Numbered from the stretch's first letter, positions 16,353 to 26,319 are shown. The stretch: 64,000 nt of DNA from Caballeronia sp. dw_19 (GCF_018449515.1 NZ_JAAVUQ010000011.1:155645-219644), one strand, 5' to 3'. Numbers and translations: made by a program. The notes: generated by a model from the letters alone, not told the origin.

Positions 16353-16814
16353 TTAAGCTGATTCCGTGGAGTGATTTGCGGCATGCGCGAATTGGTCCAC
16401 GATTGCATTAAGAACATCGAGCCGTGGCTCTCCTGCTGTGGCGTCGAGCCAAAGCGGAAGGGCGGCGTCCAAGACTTGCCGACCGTTTTGAGTCAGCGAC
16501 AAGCGGCGCTTTCGGTCGCTTGATTCATAACTACCGGTGATCAGCGACTTTCGAGCGAGAATACTGTATTGGGCCGAGACCTGCGGATGGTCTATCCCGA
16601 TCTCATCGGCGACGTCTTTTACTGTTGGCGGCTCGTCCCTGTAAAGAAGGCTAAGAAGACAAAATTGTGCTGGCGTTATCTTTGCTGGTTTAAGTGCAGA
16701 GCTAAGGCGACTGGTAGCCGCCCTCATTGCTCGCTGAGCTGCTACGTGTGCAACGCTCAACAACTTGGCTTTAGCAAGCAACGCGGCGTTATCGGAGATC
16801 ATCTGGGTTGACAT
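16353..16814 (-). CDS. MarR family regulator
   Basis: The 153-residue winged-helix protein has KITPAQFCLLSLLYRDEP, the recognition region VKDVADEIGIDHPQVSAQYS and a wing ESSDRKRRLSLTQNGRQVL with the conserved D-R-x-x-x. Such proteins sense small aromatic or oxidising compounds and repress efflux or catabolic genes. The ATG at 16814 was chosen because the reading from 16841 adds residues outside the domain. It faces the porin and is 1 kb from the RND operon, for which it is a reasonable local regulator, although no operator was found. Confidence 0.82.
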   Translation of the reverse strand: MSTQMISDNAALLAKAKLLSVAHVAAQRAMRAATSRLSSALKPAKITPAQFCLLSLLYRDEPPTVKDVADEIGIDHPQVSAQYSILARKSLITGSYESSDRKRRLSLTQNGRQVLDAALPLWLDATAGEPRLDVLNAIVDQFAHAANHSTESA

Positions 16815-16901
16815 AGTGTGCCTCAAATGTGTCGTCGGCAATTACGCTCATTCTACGCATAGCCCATGTTTGATAGATGACTGTTGAAGCGGATGGTCGA
16901 C

Positions 16902-17171
16902 TTATCGCGCACTGGATTCAGGCAAGCGTGTGGGAAGTGCTGTCGCATACTCAACAATCTTTCGGTTTTTTTGTTCGGCTAACCAACTGTAGTCCGAAAC
17001 ATGTGTTGCTTTGGATTCGAGAGCGACACGCGCATCTGCTTGATCTGCGTTGCTCTGGACAGTGAGGGGAGTGGTACCGGCTTTGGCCGATGCGGTCCCG
17101 ACGGCTTCAGCATGGGCCAAGCAGGTAAAAAACAACAAAACCACGAGAGACGTTGGTATGAAGGCGCGCAT
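16902..17171 (-). CDS. Small secreted hypothetical protein
   Basis: From ATG 17171 the 89-residue product has a clear signal peptide (MRAFIPTSLVVLLFFTCLAH, cut near AEA) and a short polar mature part. No family is recognised. No good ribosome site is visible, so the gene call is tentative; the signal peptide is the main reason to keep it. It lies upstream of the MarR gene on the same strand. Confidence 0.4.
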   Translation of the reverse strand: MRAFIPTSLVVLLFFTCLAHAEAVGTASAKAGTTPLTVQSNADQADARVALESKATHVSDYSWLAEQKNRKIVEYATALPTRLPESSAR

Positions 17172-17874
17172 GTTTGTCGGATATCCAGAAACGAAGTTCG
17201 CAGACGTGCCGGGCACCAATCCAGCTAGCTGGCCTTGACCGGCAATGTTCGCTGACTTTAAGAGATGCTAGGAAGAAGATAAAGTCGGGTAAAGCGAATA
17301 GTCTCATTGCTCAAGACGAACAATCGCTTGTCGACTAAGATCCGCCTCGAAATTCTTTGGCTCTGGATGCTTCTTCGTGCGCCGATGCGGCAAATGGTTG
17401 CCGGCTCTAAGCGAGTGTTCCATAACCGCGTGCGCTTGAAGTCAACCCAAAGACCGGCAGTATTTGCGTCGGTCGTCGCAACTTTTTATGGCCGCGCAGA
17501 CCAAGTCATCGCCGTCGGTCTTCAACCACTCTCGACTACTTAATTTCTTGCTTTGGATGCGGCTGCCCAAGCTTGCGCTGTGAGCGACAACTGCGCTTCG
17601 GGCGCGATTCTACGGCACATGAAGGCATTGCGCTTAGATGCCACGGTATCCGCCCTCGTCGGGTTTTCAGCGGTCAATCGATCCGCAAAAAAATATTGAC
17701 CTATTAGATGCTACGTGTCATCTTTGCGAAATCTGGAGTCTGATCGTAATCCATTCGATTTCTGGTCAGCACGTTAGCTCGAAGTGGCCAATCGCTCGCA
17801 ATCGGCTAGCGCCGTCGTGGCCTCATGTGTAACTTCAACCGAATAAGCAACCGAAATTTTAAGGACTTACGAGA
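17172..17874. other. Upstream region of the RND operon
   Basis: About 700 bases with only short, unconvincing frames. It presumably holds the promoter of the efflux operon; no palindrome as clear as those elsewhere in the window was found. Confidence 0.4.
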
Positions 17875-19113
17875 GTGGATACAAAGACGAAATTGGAGAA
17901 TGCGGAGGTCCGGAACGGGTCCCGGTCGAGTACTCGCGGACGCGCACCAAAGAAATCTGTCCTGGTGATCGCGTTGGCAGTCGTGGTCATCGGTGTTGGA
18001 TGGTTTGTGCACTCGCGCGGTAGCAACGCTGCCGCAGCCAGCGCCAGTCCGCCTCTTGCGCAGGTGACTGTTAGCAAACCGATAGTGCACGACCTCGATA
18101 CGCGCATTGGGTTTCTCGGTCAGTTTTCTGCGGTTGACCAGGTTGAGCTTCGCGCGCAAGTGGGCGGCACTCTTACTGGCATTTACTTCAAGGATGGGGA
18201 CGTCGTCCACAAAGGCGATCCGCTTTTTTCAATCGATCCAGTCCCCTACGAGATCAAGCTAGCGCAAGCGAAGGCTCAACTGGAAACAGCAAGCGCGCGG
18301 GTCGACTTGGCAAATCACGAATTTAGCAGGGCGCAAGAGCTTCAACGTAACGACGCTGGAACGGTTGAAAACGTTGAGCAGAAGACCTCTGAAAGACTTG
18401 CCGCACAAGCGGCGGTAGACAACGCCAAAGCGCAGATTCGTGATGCTGAGTTCGATCTTGCGCACTGCCGCGTCGCCGCTCCGTTCACGGGGCGCATCGG
18501 CAATCACCTTGTTTCGGTCGGCAATCTGGTAGCCGGAAGCCGCGCGGCGACGAGCCCCACTACGCTGCTTGCTACGCTCGTCTCGCTTGATCCAATCCAT
18601 TTGGATTTCGATATGAGTGAGGCTGACTTCCAGCTATTTTCGAAGTATCAGCAGCTGTCGAAAGGAACATCCGCCGATAAGGTTCAGTTCGCTTTGGGTA
18701 CCGAGCCGACGTTCGAACGGCAGGGCGTCCTCGACTTCATTAATAACGTGCTAGATCGTTCGAGCGGCACCATCCACGCTCGAGCAACCGTGCCTAACCG
18801 TGACCTTGCCTTGACACCCGGGGAATTCGCGCGGGTGAGAGTGATCGTCGCTCAAGCCACCCCGACACTTCTGGTTCCAGACGCCTCGGTCTTGCCGGAT
18901 CAATCACAGCACGCTGTCTTTACGGTTTCTGCTGATGGTGTCGTCACTCCGAAACGGGTTGAGATAGGAGATATTCGTGGTGGTTTGCGTGTCATACGTT
19001 CTGGGCTGAACTCGGACGACCGGGTGATTGTGGGCGGCCTTCCTTTCGCGACACCCGGAGCCAAAGTGGCTCCGCAGGACGGCAAGATTAGCTACGCCGC
19101 AGGCCAGGAATAG
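17875..19113 (+). CDS. RND efflux periplasmic adaptor (membrane fusion protein)
   Basis: The 412-residue protein has an N-terminal membrane anchor (SVLVIALAVVVIGVGWFVHS, residues about 29-47). It is followed by the first lipoyl half (VELRAQVGGTLTGIYFKDGD), an alpha-helical hairpin, the second lipoyl half (HCRVAAPFTGRIGNHLVSVG) and a beta-barrel with DPIHLDFDMSEADF. This is the order of MexA/CeoA-like adaptors, which bridge the inner-membrane pump and the outer-membrane channel. The start is GTG 17875. The pump gene follows after 14 bases. No lipobox is visible; it is held by the helix. Confidence 0.92.
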   Translation: MDTKTKLENAEVRNGSRSSTRGRAPKKSVLVIALAVVVIGVGWFVHSRGSNAAAASASPPLAQVTVSKPIVHDLDTRIGFLGQFSAVDQVELRAQVGGTLTGIYFKDGDVVHKGDPLFSIDPVPYEIKLAQAKAQLETASARVDLANHEFSRAQELQRNDAGTVENVEQKTSERLAAQAAVDNAKAQIRDAEFDLAHCRVAAPFTGRIGNHLVSVGNLVAGSRAATSPTTLLATLVSLDPIHLDFDMSEADFQLFSKYQQLSKGTSADKVQFALGTEPTFERQGVLDFINNVLDRSSGTIHARATVPNRDLALTPGEFARVRVIVAQATPTLLVPDASVLPDQSQHAVFTVSADGVVTPKRVEIGDIRGGLRVIRSGLNSDDRVIVGGLPFATPGAKVAPQDGKISYAAGQE

Positions 19114-19127
19114 GAACCACCCGAACC

Positions 19128-22100
19128 ATGCGCATCGCACATTTCTTTATCGACCGGCCGCGTTTTGCGACGGTCGTGAGCAGTTTTCTTACGCTGATCG
19201 GGCTTGGCGCAATGTTTGTGCTTCCGATTGCGCAATATCCGGAAATCGTTCCGCCAACAGTACAAGTCACGACGTCCTACCCTGGCGCGTCGGCAGACAC
19301 TATTGCTCGTACAGTCGCAACGCCGCTCGAGCAACAGATTAACGGCGTTGAAAACATGATTTACATGGGCAGCCAGTCAACCGGCGATGGAAGATTGACT
19401 GTTACGGTTACGTTTCGCATTGGCACCGATCTGAATGTCGCACAGATGTTGACGCAGAATCGCGTTCAGGATGCGTTGCCGCGGCTGCCGGAGGACGTAC
19501 AGCGCTTGGGTGTTCAGGTTCGAAAGTCAACCCCAAGCATCCTTATGGCGATTCACCTCTATTCGCCGGACAAGACTCGAGACACGCTTTATCTCTCCAA
19601 CTACGCGACGTTGCACGTAAAGGATGCGCTCGCCAGGCTTGAGGGTGTGGGAGATGTGCAGTTCCAGGGCGCACGCGAATACGCTATGCGCATCTGGCTC
19701 GATCCCGATAAAGTCGCTGCCAACAACCTGAATGCCGGCGAAGTGCTCAATGCATTGCGTGCTCAAAATCTGCAGGTGTCCGCCGGGGTTCTGAACCAAC
19801 CTCCAACACATGGTAACGAGGCTTACCAGATCAACGTGGAGGCGTTGGGTCGGCTGTCCACCCCTGCTGAATTCGACGATATCGTGGTCAAGTCCGATAG
19901 TCAGGGACGGGTCACACGAGTGCGCGACATCGGCCGCGTCGAGATCGGCGCAGCCGATTATGGGTCGACGGCGTTCATGGATCGCAGCGACGCTTCTTCG
20001 CTTCTAATCTACGCCCAACCAGGTGCAAATTCGCTTGCGGTCGAAGGCGAAGTTTTGTCGACCATGAAAGGCCTTGAGCACGATTTTCCCCAGGGCCTTG
20101 GCTATAAGATTATTTATGATCCGACGATCTTCATCGGCAAGTCAGTCGATGAAGTTATCACTACAATTTTTGTCGCCATCTTGCTTGTAGTCGGTGTCGT
20201 TTTCATATTCCTCCAGAATTGGCGAGCGACCATTATTCCGGTGGTTGCGATTCCCGTTTCGTTGCTCGGGTCTTTCATCGTTCTCTACGCATTCGGTATA
20301 TCGCTGAACAACCTCTCACTGTTTGGATTGGTTTTGGCCGTCGGGATTGTGGTCGACGATGCGATCGTCGTGGTAGAAAACGTCGAACGCAACATTCGTT
20401 CAGGCATGTCGCCAACCGAGGCGGCGCACAGAACGATGGACGAGGTGGGTGGAGCGCTGCTGTCTATCGCGCTGACGCTGTGCGCAGTGTTTGTGCCTTC
20501 AGCTTTTCTGAGTGGGATATCGGGCCTCTTTTTCCGGCAATTCGCGGTTACGATTGCGGCCTCCACGATCATTTCGTGCTTTGTCTCGCTTACTCTGAGT
20601 CCAGCGCTGTGTGCCGTGCTCTTTAAGGAGCATGTCTCTCACGCCTTGCACACAAATGCTGCGCAGCGTTTCTTGCACCGCGGCTTTGATAAATTCAACA
20701 GAGGGTTCGACAAGCTTTCGTTCGGGTACGGAAAACTTACTCGTCGATTGGTGCGCGGCTTAACGGTCGTTCTTATTATCTACCTGGCCCTGATTGGCAT
20801 AACGGCCATGGAATTTGCGCGCACGCCTACGGGTTTCATCCCGGAGCAAGACCAAGGGTATCTGATCAACATTGTTCAGCTCCCGGCCGGTTCGTCGCTG
20901 GACCGTACGGAGCAGGTGGTTCGGCGAGCGATTGACATCGCGCTTACAACCCGCGGTGTGGAGCACGTTGCTCCGTTTGTTGGCCTGGACGCGACCACCT
21001 CTACCGTGGCGTCGAACTCTGGAACAGTATTTTCGGGACTTCCATCGCTCTACAACCATTCTATTTCTGGTGTGACGGCCGCTACAGTGTTGGCAGACCT
21101 TCGCCAAAGGCTATCGGTAATCAAGGATGCCTATGTGTTGACGATCCCGCCGCCGCCTGTTCAAGGCCTGGGTAGCGCGGGTGGATTCAAGATGATGCTC
21201 GAGGATCGCGGTGGCCTGGGATCCGAAGCGCTTGTGCGTGCTGCGAACGCTCTCGTTGCTGCGGCAAGAAAAGATCCCGATTTCGCCGGCGCATTTACTT
21301 TGTTCAACGCGGGGTCGCCCTCGATTTATGCGAATGTCGATCGAGTGAAAGCTGAGAAGGTTGGACTGACGCCAACAGACGTCTTTTCGGCCATGCAGGT
21401 CTACCTTGGTTCGCAGTATGTGAACGATTTCAACTACCTTGGTCGGACGTATCAGGTCGTTGTCCAGGCTGATGATCGATTCAGGCACAACGCTGAGGAC
21501 ATTACTCGCCTTAAAGCGCGTAACCAGGCCGGGGAAATGGTTCCGATCGGGAGCGTCGCGACGATGGAAAGCAGGACCATTCCGTATCGTGTTCCGCGCT
21601 ACAACCTGTATCCCGCTGCTGAGGTTCAAGGGGTTGCGGCGCCTGGGGTTGCCACTGGCACGGCCCTTAAGCGCATGGAAGAGCTCGCTCAACAGGTTCT
21701 TCCGCAAGGAATCAGCTTCGAATGGACCGACTTGGCATTCCAGCAGCAACAACGTGGCACTCCTACTCTGCTCGTCTTCGGTGCGGCTGCACTCTTCGTG
21801 TTCCTTGTCCTCGTGGCGCAATATGAAAGCTGGAAGCTGCCGCTGGCGATTGTCCTGATCGTGCCGATGTGTATCCTTGCGTCGGTGACGGGCTTGATTA
21901 CGCGAGGTATGCCGATCGATATCCTGGCGCAGATAGGATTCGTTGTGCTTGTAGGACTGGCGGCGAAAAACGCGATTCTGATTGTGGAATTTGCTCGCCA
22001 GAAAGAAGGCGAGGGCTCGTCTCCAGTGGAAGCCGCAGTGCATGCTGCGCGCACCCGCCTGCGCCCGATCTTGATGACATCTTTCGCTTTTATTCTCGGA

Positions 22101-22262
22101 GTAGCGCCGCTCGCGTTCGCAACGGGGGCGGGGGCGGAAATGAGGCAGTCGCTTGGTACCGCAGTGCTGTTCGGGATGCTTGGGGTGACTTGCTTTGGTC
22201 TACTGTTCACGCCGGCGTTCTACATCTTGGTAGGAAAGTTTGGCCGTAAGGAGAGCGTATGA
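19128..22262 (+). CDS. RND multidrug efflux pump (HAE-1 family)
   Basis: The 1044-residue inner-membrane pump matches the CeoB/MexB/AcrB family. Evidence is the opening MRIAHFFIDRPRFATVVSSF, the motif GIVVDDAIVVVENVERN in TM4 with the proton-relay pair at about D410-D411, and the repeat signature GLAAKNAILIVEFARQ in the second half. ARTPTGFIPEQDQGYLINIV opens the second periplasmic domain. Twelve hydrophobic segments are seen, six in each half. It exports amphiphilic compounds with the proton gradient. By closeness to a CeoR/LlpE-like pair it may handle salicylate-type and antibiotic substrates (inference). It overlaps the next gene by ATGA. Confidence 0.93.
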   Translation: MRIAHFFIDRPRFATVVSSFLTLIGLGAMFVLPIAQYPEIVPPTVQVTTSYPGASADTIARTVATPLEQQINGVENMIYMGSQSTGDGRLTVTVTFRIGTDLNVAQMLTQNRVQDALPRLPEDVQRLGVQVRKSTPSILMAIHLYSPDKTRDTLYLSNYATLHVKDALARLEGVGDVQFQGAREYAMRIWLDPDKVAANNLNAGEVLNALRAQNLQVSAGVLNQPPTHGNEAYQINVEALGRLSTPAEFDDIVVKSDSQGRVTRVRDIGRVEIGAADYGSTAFMDRSDASSLLIYAQPGANSLAVEGEVLSTMKGLEHDFPQGLGYKIIYDPTIFIGKSVDEVITTIFVAILLVVGVVFIFLQNWRATIIPVVAIPVSLLGSFIVLYAFGISLNNLSLFGLVLAVGIVVDDAIVVVENVERNIRSGMSPTEAAHRTMDEVGGALLSIALTLCAVFVPSAFLSGISGLFFRQFAVTIAASTIISCFVSLTLSPALCAVLFKEHVSHALHTNAAQRFLHRGFDKFNRGFDKLSFGYGKLTRRLVRGLTVVLIIYLALIGITAMEFARTPTGFIPEQDQGYLINIVQLPAGSSLDRTEQVVRRAIDIALTTRGVEHVAPFVGLDATTSTVASNSGTVFSGLPSLYNHSISGVTAATVLADLRQRLSVIKDAYVLTIPPPPVQGLGSAGGFKMMLEDRGGLGSEALVRAANALVAAARKDPDFAGAFTLFNAGSPSIYANVDRVKAEKVGLTPTDVFSAMQVYLGSQYVNDFNYLGRTYQVVVQADDRFRHNAEDITRLKARNQAGEMVPIGSVATMESRTIPYRVPRYNLYPAAEVQGVAAPGVATGTALKRMEELAQQVLPQGISFEWTDLAFQQQQRGTPTLLVFGAAALFVFLVLVAQYESWKLPLAIVLIVPMCILASVTGLITRGMPIDILAQIGFVVLVGLAAKNAILIVEFARQKEGEGSSPVEAAVHAARTRLRPILMTSFAFILGVAPLAFATGAGAEMRQSLGTAVLFGMLGVTCFGLLFTPAFYILVGKFGRKESV

Positions 22263-23860
22263 CGAACATTTTCGCCCACGCCGACCGCGTCAGTGGCTCT
22301 ACAGGCACGCCACTGTCGGCTGATTCCTCGCAAAACGGTCCTCAGAGGAAGTCAAAGGAATCGGACAATTCGCTTGGTGCTTTGAGGGGTATTTCGGCAG
22401 GCATTGTCTTAAGCCTCGTCTTGGCGGGTTGCGCAGTAGGTCCTGACTATGTCCCGCCCAACTCGCAGTTCGTACCGTTTCATAGTCATATTGCGACGGC
22501 GGGGCCACAGGCTCCATTACCAGCGCCGCAGCTCGACGTGTGGTGGACGGGATTCAACGATCCGATGCTAACAACCGTTGTTCAGCGGGCATTGGCGCAA
22601 AATCTGGATCTTGCCGCGGCGATTGGCCGTGTTCAACAGGCCCGCGCCGCAGCTGCCGGAGCAGGCGCTAATCTGTTGCCTACTGTTGACCTGAACGCGA
22701 GCGGGACAGCTGAACATCAGAGTCTGCAAAGCCCATTCGGAACGCTTGCCAAGACTTTTCCGGGCTACAGTCGAGATCAGAAGGAGTACAACATTGGTCC
22801 TGCTGCAAGCTGGGAAATCGATCTCGCTGGTGGACTGCGACGAAGTGCCTCCGCTGCCAGGGAGGAGGCGCAAGCGGCGGAGGCTGAGCAGCTCGGTACC
22901 CGCATTACCGTTGCGGCTGATGCGGCTGACGCCTATATACAAATTCGGGGTTTTCAGGCTCGATTAGCCGTTGCGCAAGACCAGATCGACACCGATTCGC
23001 ACCTATTGGACTTGGTCAAAGTTCGCCGTCGCCTAGGTGCGGCGGAAGATCGGGAAACGGCGCAGGCGGAAGCGCTCTTCAAGCAAGCAAGGGCGACAGT
23101 TCCGCTGCTGAAAACTTCGTTGGAAGCACAACTTAATCGCTTGGACGTGTTGATGGGAGTTCAACCAGGAACATACGCGAAGGAGCTGGCTCAGCCGAGC
23201 GCAATTCCAAGTGTCCCTTCCATTGCAGACACCGACCAACCGCTCGATGTTCTGCGCCGTCGTCCTGACATCATTGCGGCTGAACGGAGGCTAGCGGCGT
23301 CAAACGATCGGATAGGTGCTGCCATATCGGACTATTATCCAAAAATATCGCTTTCGGGAGCGTTGGGATTTGATAGTGTGAGCACTAATCATCTGTTCTC
23401 TGCGCAGTCGTTTCAGCCCATTGGAACAGGGGCGTTGCGCTGGCGTTTATTTGACTTTGGAAAGGTCGATGCTGAAGTTGCACAGGCGCGCGGTGTGAAT
23501 GTGGAGGCACTCGCTCAATACCGGCAGGCAGCGTTGAAAGCGACAGAAGATGTTGAGGACGCGTTTACGAGCCTTTCTCAGACTGAAGCACGACGGGTGG
23601 AGTTGCAGGACGAAGTCACTGCGTTGGAACGTGCACGAGCTCTATCAGAGCGTGCCTATAAAGCTGGCGCTATTACGCTCACCGACGTTTTGGATGCAGA
23701 CCGACAACTTTTGGTGGCCCGTGACGATCTTGACAGCACAAAGGCTGATTCAGCGCGTGCAGCCGTGACGACATATCGCGCTCTAGGCGGTGGGTGGGAC
23801 CTTTCGTCGGCGGGTGGAGTTGTGGCCACGGCTGCGACGGAACAAAAAGCGGCTAACTGA
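22259..23860 (+). CDS. RND efflux outer-membrane channel lipoprotein (NodT/OpcM type)
   Basis: The 533-residue protein carries a lipobox LVLAGC with Cys58 as lipid attachment site. It is followed by AVGPDYVPP, the usual start of NodT-family channels, then two repeats with WWTGFNDPMLTTVVQRALAQ and, in the second half, DVLRRRPDIIAAERRLAASN. The stretch of about 45 residues before the signal peptide hydrophobic core is longer than usual; a start nearer to residue 40 is possible, but only the first ATG overlaps the pump stop in the coupled ATGA manner. It completes the adaptor-pump-channel operon. Confidence 0.9.
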   Translation: MTNIFAHADRVSGSTGTPLSADSSQNGPQRKSKESDNSLGALRGISAGIVLSLVLAGCAVGPDYVPPNSQFVPFHSHIATAGPQAPLPAPQLDVWWTGFNDPMLTTVVQRALAQNLDLAAAIGRVQQARAAAAGAGANLLPTVDLNASGTAEHQSLQSPFGTLAKTFPGYSRDQKEYNIGPAASWEIDLAGGLRRSASAAREEAQAAEAEQLGTRITVAADAADAYIQIRGFQARLAVAQDQIDTDSHLLDLVKVRRRLGAAEDRETAQAEALFKQARATVPLLKTSLEAQLNRLDVLMGVQPGTYAKELAQPSAIPSVPSIADTDQPLDVLRRRPDIIAAERRLAASNDRIGAAISDYYPKISLSGALGFDSVSTNHLFSAQSFQPIGTGALRWRLFDFGKVDAEVAQARGVNVEALAQYRQAALKATEDVEDAFTSLSQTEARRVELQDEVTALERARALSERAYKAGAITLTDVLDADRQLLVARDDLDSTKADSARAAVTTYRALGGGWDLSSAGGVVATAATEQKAAN

Positions 23861-23988
23861 CGCGCGACTGCGACGCTGATGCTGGCGTTGTAGTCTTTGA
23901 TGCGAGATCTGACGTTGCTATGAAACTTGCCAATGCTGGCTGACGTTCAACCAGTATTGGCTCCGGCATCTGTGTGGCGACCTTTTAG

Positions 23989-24564
23989 TCAGTTGCGCTT
24001 TGAGAGATGTTTTTTCGTTTGTTGAAGGATGGTTGCCGACAAACTCGGGTCGTTGACCATTCTCGCAACTGTGACCGCGCCGATAAGCGTGGCCAATATC
24101 ACCAAAGCTTCCTTTTTCGCTGCCGCAGGAGATCGGTCTTCTAAGTGCGCGGAGAAAATCCCGACAAGCTTCAAGAAGCCAGCGGTGGACGCTTCCCGCA
24201 ACTCGTCACTACCGCGGGCCATCTCGCTACCGAGGGCGACAAAAGGGCAGCCACTGCCCGGATTATCGCGATGCTCCAAAGAAAGATAATCTGAGATCGC
24301 GCTGTCCAGTGCCCGCGTACGTGTTGAGTTCGACAGGGAGCAAATCATTGTTTCTGCAAATGAACCAGAAGCGACCACGATCGATTCCTCGACCAGGTTC
24401 TCCTTGGAAGCAAAATGCTTATAAAAACCACCGTGTGTTAAACCTGCGGCGGCCATAAGATCAGCAAGGCCTGTATTTCCAATGCCATTTCGTCGAAACT
24501 CGCCAGCAGCAGCATCAACGATGCGTTGGCGCGTTTCAGCGGTCTCCCGTCTTGATTTTCTCAT
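23989..24564 (-). CDS. TetR family regulator (paralogue B)
   Basis: The 191-residue TetR protein has GIGNTGLADLMAAAGLTHGG then FYKHFASKENLVEESIVVAS in the DNA-binding domain. A C-terminal domain containing GSGCPFVALGSEMARGSDEL is shared with the regulators at 13445 and 34350. A strong ribosome site (AAGGAAGG) precedes ATG 24564. It converges with the efflux operon and is the closest specific regulator downstream of it. Control of the pump is possible but not shown by any shared operator. Confidence 0.85.
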   Translation of the reverse strand: MRKSRRETAETRQRIVDAAAGEFRRNGIGNTGLADLMAAAGLTHGGFYKHFASKENLVEESIVVASGSFAETMICSLSNSTRTRALDSAISDYLSLEHRDNPGSGCPFVALGSEMARGSDELREASTAGFLKLVGIFSAHLEDRSPAAAKKEALVILATLIGAVTVARMVNDPSLSATILQQTKKHLSKRN

Positions 24565-25065
24565 ATCACCTTCCTTTCGCTAGAACGACAAACACACTTT
24601 CTATCGTAGAGCTTAATAAATATGTGATTACATGTCCAGAAACATCTTAATTCCTTGGACACCGACGTTCACGTGAACGTCGCAGGCACGCGAGCCATCA
24701 TGTCGACACATTGGCATTGTCACTCGTTGCGCAATACTCGTTGCCCTTCTATGGCCAGGTAGCCAAACGAATGGCCCGCACCAGGAACTCAGCATGTGTC
24801 GCGCTCGGCGTTGAGGCGAGGCGGTGCGAGCCGGCCATCCATTCCTTCAATACGTCTTTCACGTACTTCGGGTTACCAATGGCGTACGCCGCTCCAGACC
24901 CGAGTAGCGCAGCGGGCAGGATACTAGGGTCGGTCATTTGACCGATACCGCTGCCGCGGCGCGGCTGCGATCATTAAGGCCAATCCACCCCCTGGGCGAG
25001 ATGGCGAGACTTCGGTTTCTCCACCGTGTCATAACGCGACCCGCCCAACATCCTGAATACGCCCT
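24565..25065. other. Region between TetR and small secreted protein
   Basis: Nothing convincing. The TetR promoter side has an AT-rich segment with ATGTGATTACAT near 24620-24640. Short frames on both strands between 24711 and 24941 show no family resemblance. Confidence 0.4.
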
Positions 25066-25368
25066 ATGAAACGCAACTTCATCACCCCACTCCTGTTCAT
25101 CAGCACCAATCTTGCTGCGACCGCACTTGCTGTTGTGACGGCACTGCTATCCACAACGGCTGCTGCAAGCGGTTTCGGTCCGCAGCCTTCGTACCAGCCG
25201 ATAGTGGGTGCACCTGCGTCACAGCGTGGTCCGAGCGTCCAAACCCTGGCTGCGAAACCGTATGTCGCGGTCATCAATGCAGACGCTGACGGGGGCACAT
25301 ATGACACCTACGTGGAGTCGGGCGGCCCTGCACAGACGGACAACCAGCAACTCCTCGATACGCGCTGA
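25066..25368 (+). CDS. Small exported protein of unknown function
   Basis: The 100-residue product has a long signal peptide (hydrophobic core near residues 8-32, then AASGFGPQPSYQPI). The mature region carries GAPASQRGPSVQTLAA and no cysteine. Similar short exported proteins with a GFGPQPSY/GAPASQRG stretch occur in Burkholderiaceae, from memory, without known function. The stop is followed by a region with remnants. It is likely periplasmic. Confidence 0.6.
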   Translation: MKRNFITPLLFISTNLAATALAVVTALLSTTAAASGFGPQPSYQPIVGAPASQRGPSVQTLAAKPYVAVINADADGGTYDTYVESGGPAQTDNQQLLDTR

Positions 25369-25704
25369 CAGTCCCGCAACCCAATCTAAATGTCGTCGTC
25401 AGTGAGGTAGCTTTGAACCAGGTCACTATCCATCCAGTGCGGGTCCGCATTTTTCACCAGGTCCATGCCGCTGCCGTTATCGCCTTGTGCTTGAGCGACC
25501 GGCAGGTGTACGACGCGCGCATCGTTCACTAAGATTCGCATACCTACCAAACTGGGATACAAAAACCAGAAGCACATCGTCGCCATCACGGCGACCAATG
25601 AATTTTCCGGCGGCTATTTGGAAAACCCGGGATACAACTGGTTCGGCGGCTACTTAGCCGCGAGCCGATGATTTTTTAACCGCAACAAACCATACGGATC
25701 ACCT
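25369..25704. other. Possible remnant region
   Basis: On the plus strand near 25540-25670 an open frame without a start reads HIVAITATNEFSGGYLENPG and ends after WFGGYLAASR. It looks protein-like and may be the tail of a lost gene. On the minus strand 25386-25541 could encode a 51-residue protein (MRILVNDARVVHLPVAQAQG at its start). Neither has a good ribosome site and no family is recognised. Confidence 0.3.
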
Positions 25705-26319
25705 ATGTCCACTCGCCTCAAACTCGTTGTTTCCTTTGTCGCGCTGACACTCGCTGGCGCTGCAGTCGCTCAATCTCCCGCCAACAAGCCCGAACGGATC
25801 CGGGGCGAAATTTTGGCTTTCTCGGGTAGTACCTTACAGGTACACCGTCGCAGCGGCGACACCGTTACCATTGAAGTGAAGGAGTCGACCGGTCTGAACG
25901 CTGTGAAGGCGATCCAGCTTTCGGATATCAAGCCCGGCTCATACGTCGGCGCGGCAGCGATGCCAGCCGTGGACGGCAAGCTGACTGCGAAGGAGGTCCT
26001 GGTGTTTCCGGAAGCCGCACGGGGTACAGGAGAGGGCCACTACGCGTGGGATCTTGGCGCGAACAGTTCGATGACGAACGCCAATGTGGATACCGTTGTG
26101 CAAAGTACTAGCGGACGAGATCTCAAGCTCTCGTACAAGGGCGGCAGCAACACCATCAACGTGCCGGTCAATGTTCCGGTCGTGACGCTCGTTCCCGCTA
26201 CACGCGACGATTTGACGACGGGCAAGAAAGTGTTCGTCGTGGCAACTCCCGGGAAAAACGGAGCTTACGACGGGAATCTGGTCGTGGTCGAGAAGGACGG
26301 CGTGACGCCCCCGATGTAA
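25705..26319 (+). CDS. Exported DUF5666-like protein
   Basis: The 204-residue protein has a signal peptide (LKLVVSFVALTLAGAAVAQS). A small beta-barrel-like domain follows: RIRGEILAFSGSTLQVHRRS, IEVKESTGLNAVKAIQLSDI and KPGSYVGAAAMPAVDGKLTA. This is the pattern of DUF5666 proteins, which are periplasmic, often near metal or stress genes, and have no assigned function. A second half repeats the strand pattern (LKLSYKGGSNTINVPVNVPV). It stands alone, with more than 300 bases on either side. Confidence 0.65.
   Translation: MSTRLKLVVSFVALTLAGAAVAQSPANKPERIRGEILAFSGSTLQVHRRSGDTVTIEVKESTGLNAVKAIQLSDIKPGSYVGAAAMPAVDGKLTAKEVLVFPEAARGTGEGHYAWDLGANSSMTNANVDTVVQSTSGRDLKLSYKGGSNTINVPVNVPVVTLVPATRDDLTTGKKVFVVATPGKNGAYDGNLVVVEKDGVTPPM

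Noticed and set aside
24711..24941. Opposing short frames between TetR and the exported protein
   Set aside because: Both strands open by chance in GC-rich DNA; no ribosome site or family resemblance on either.
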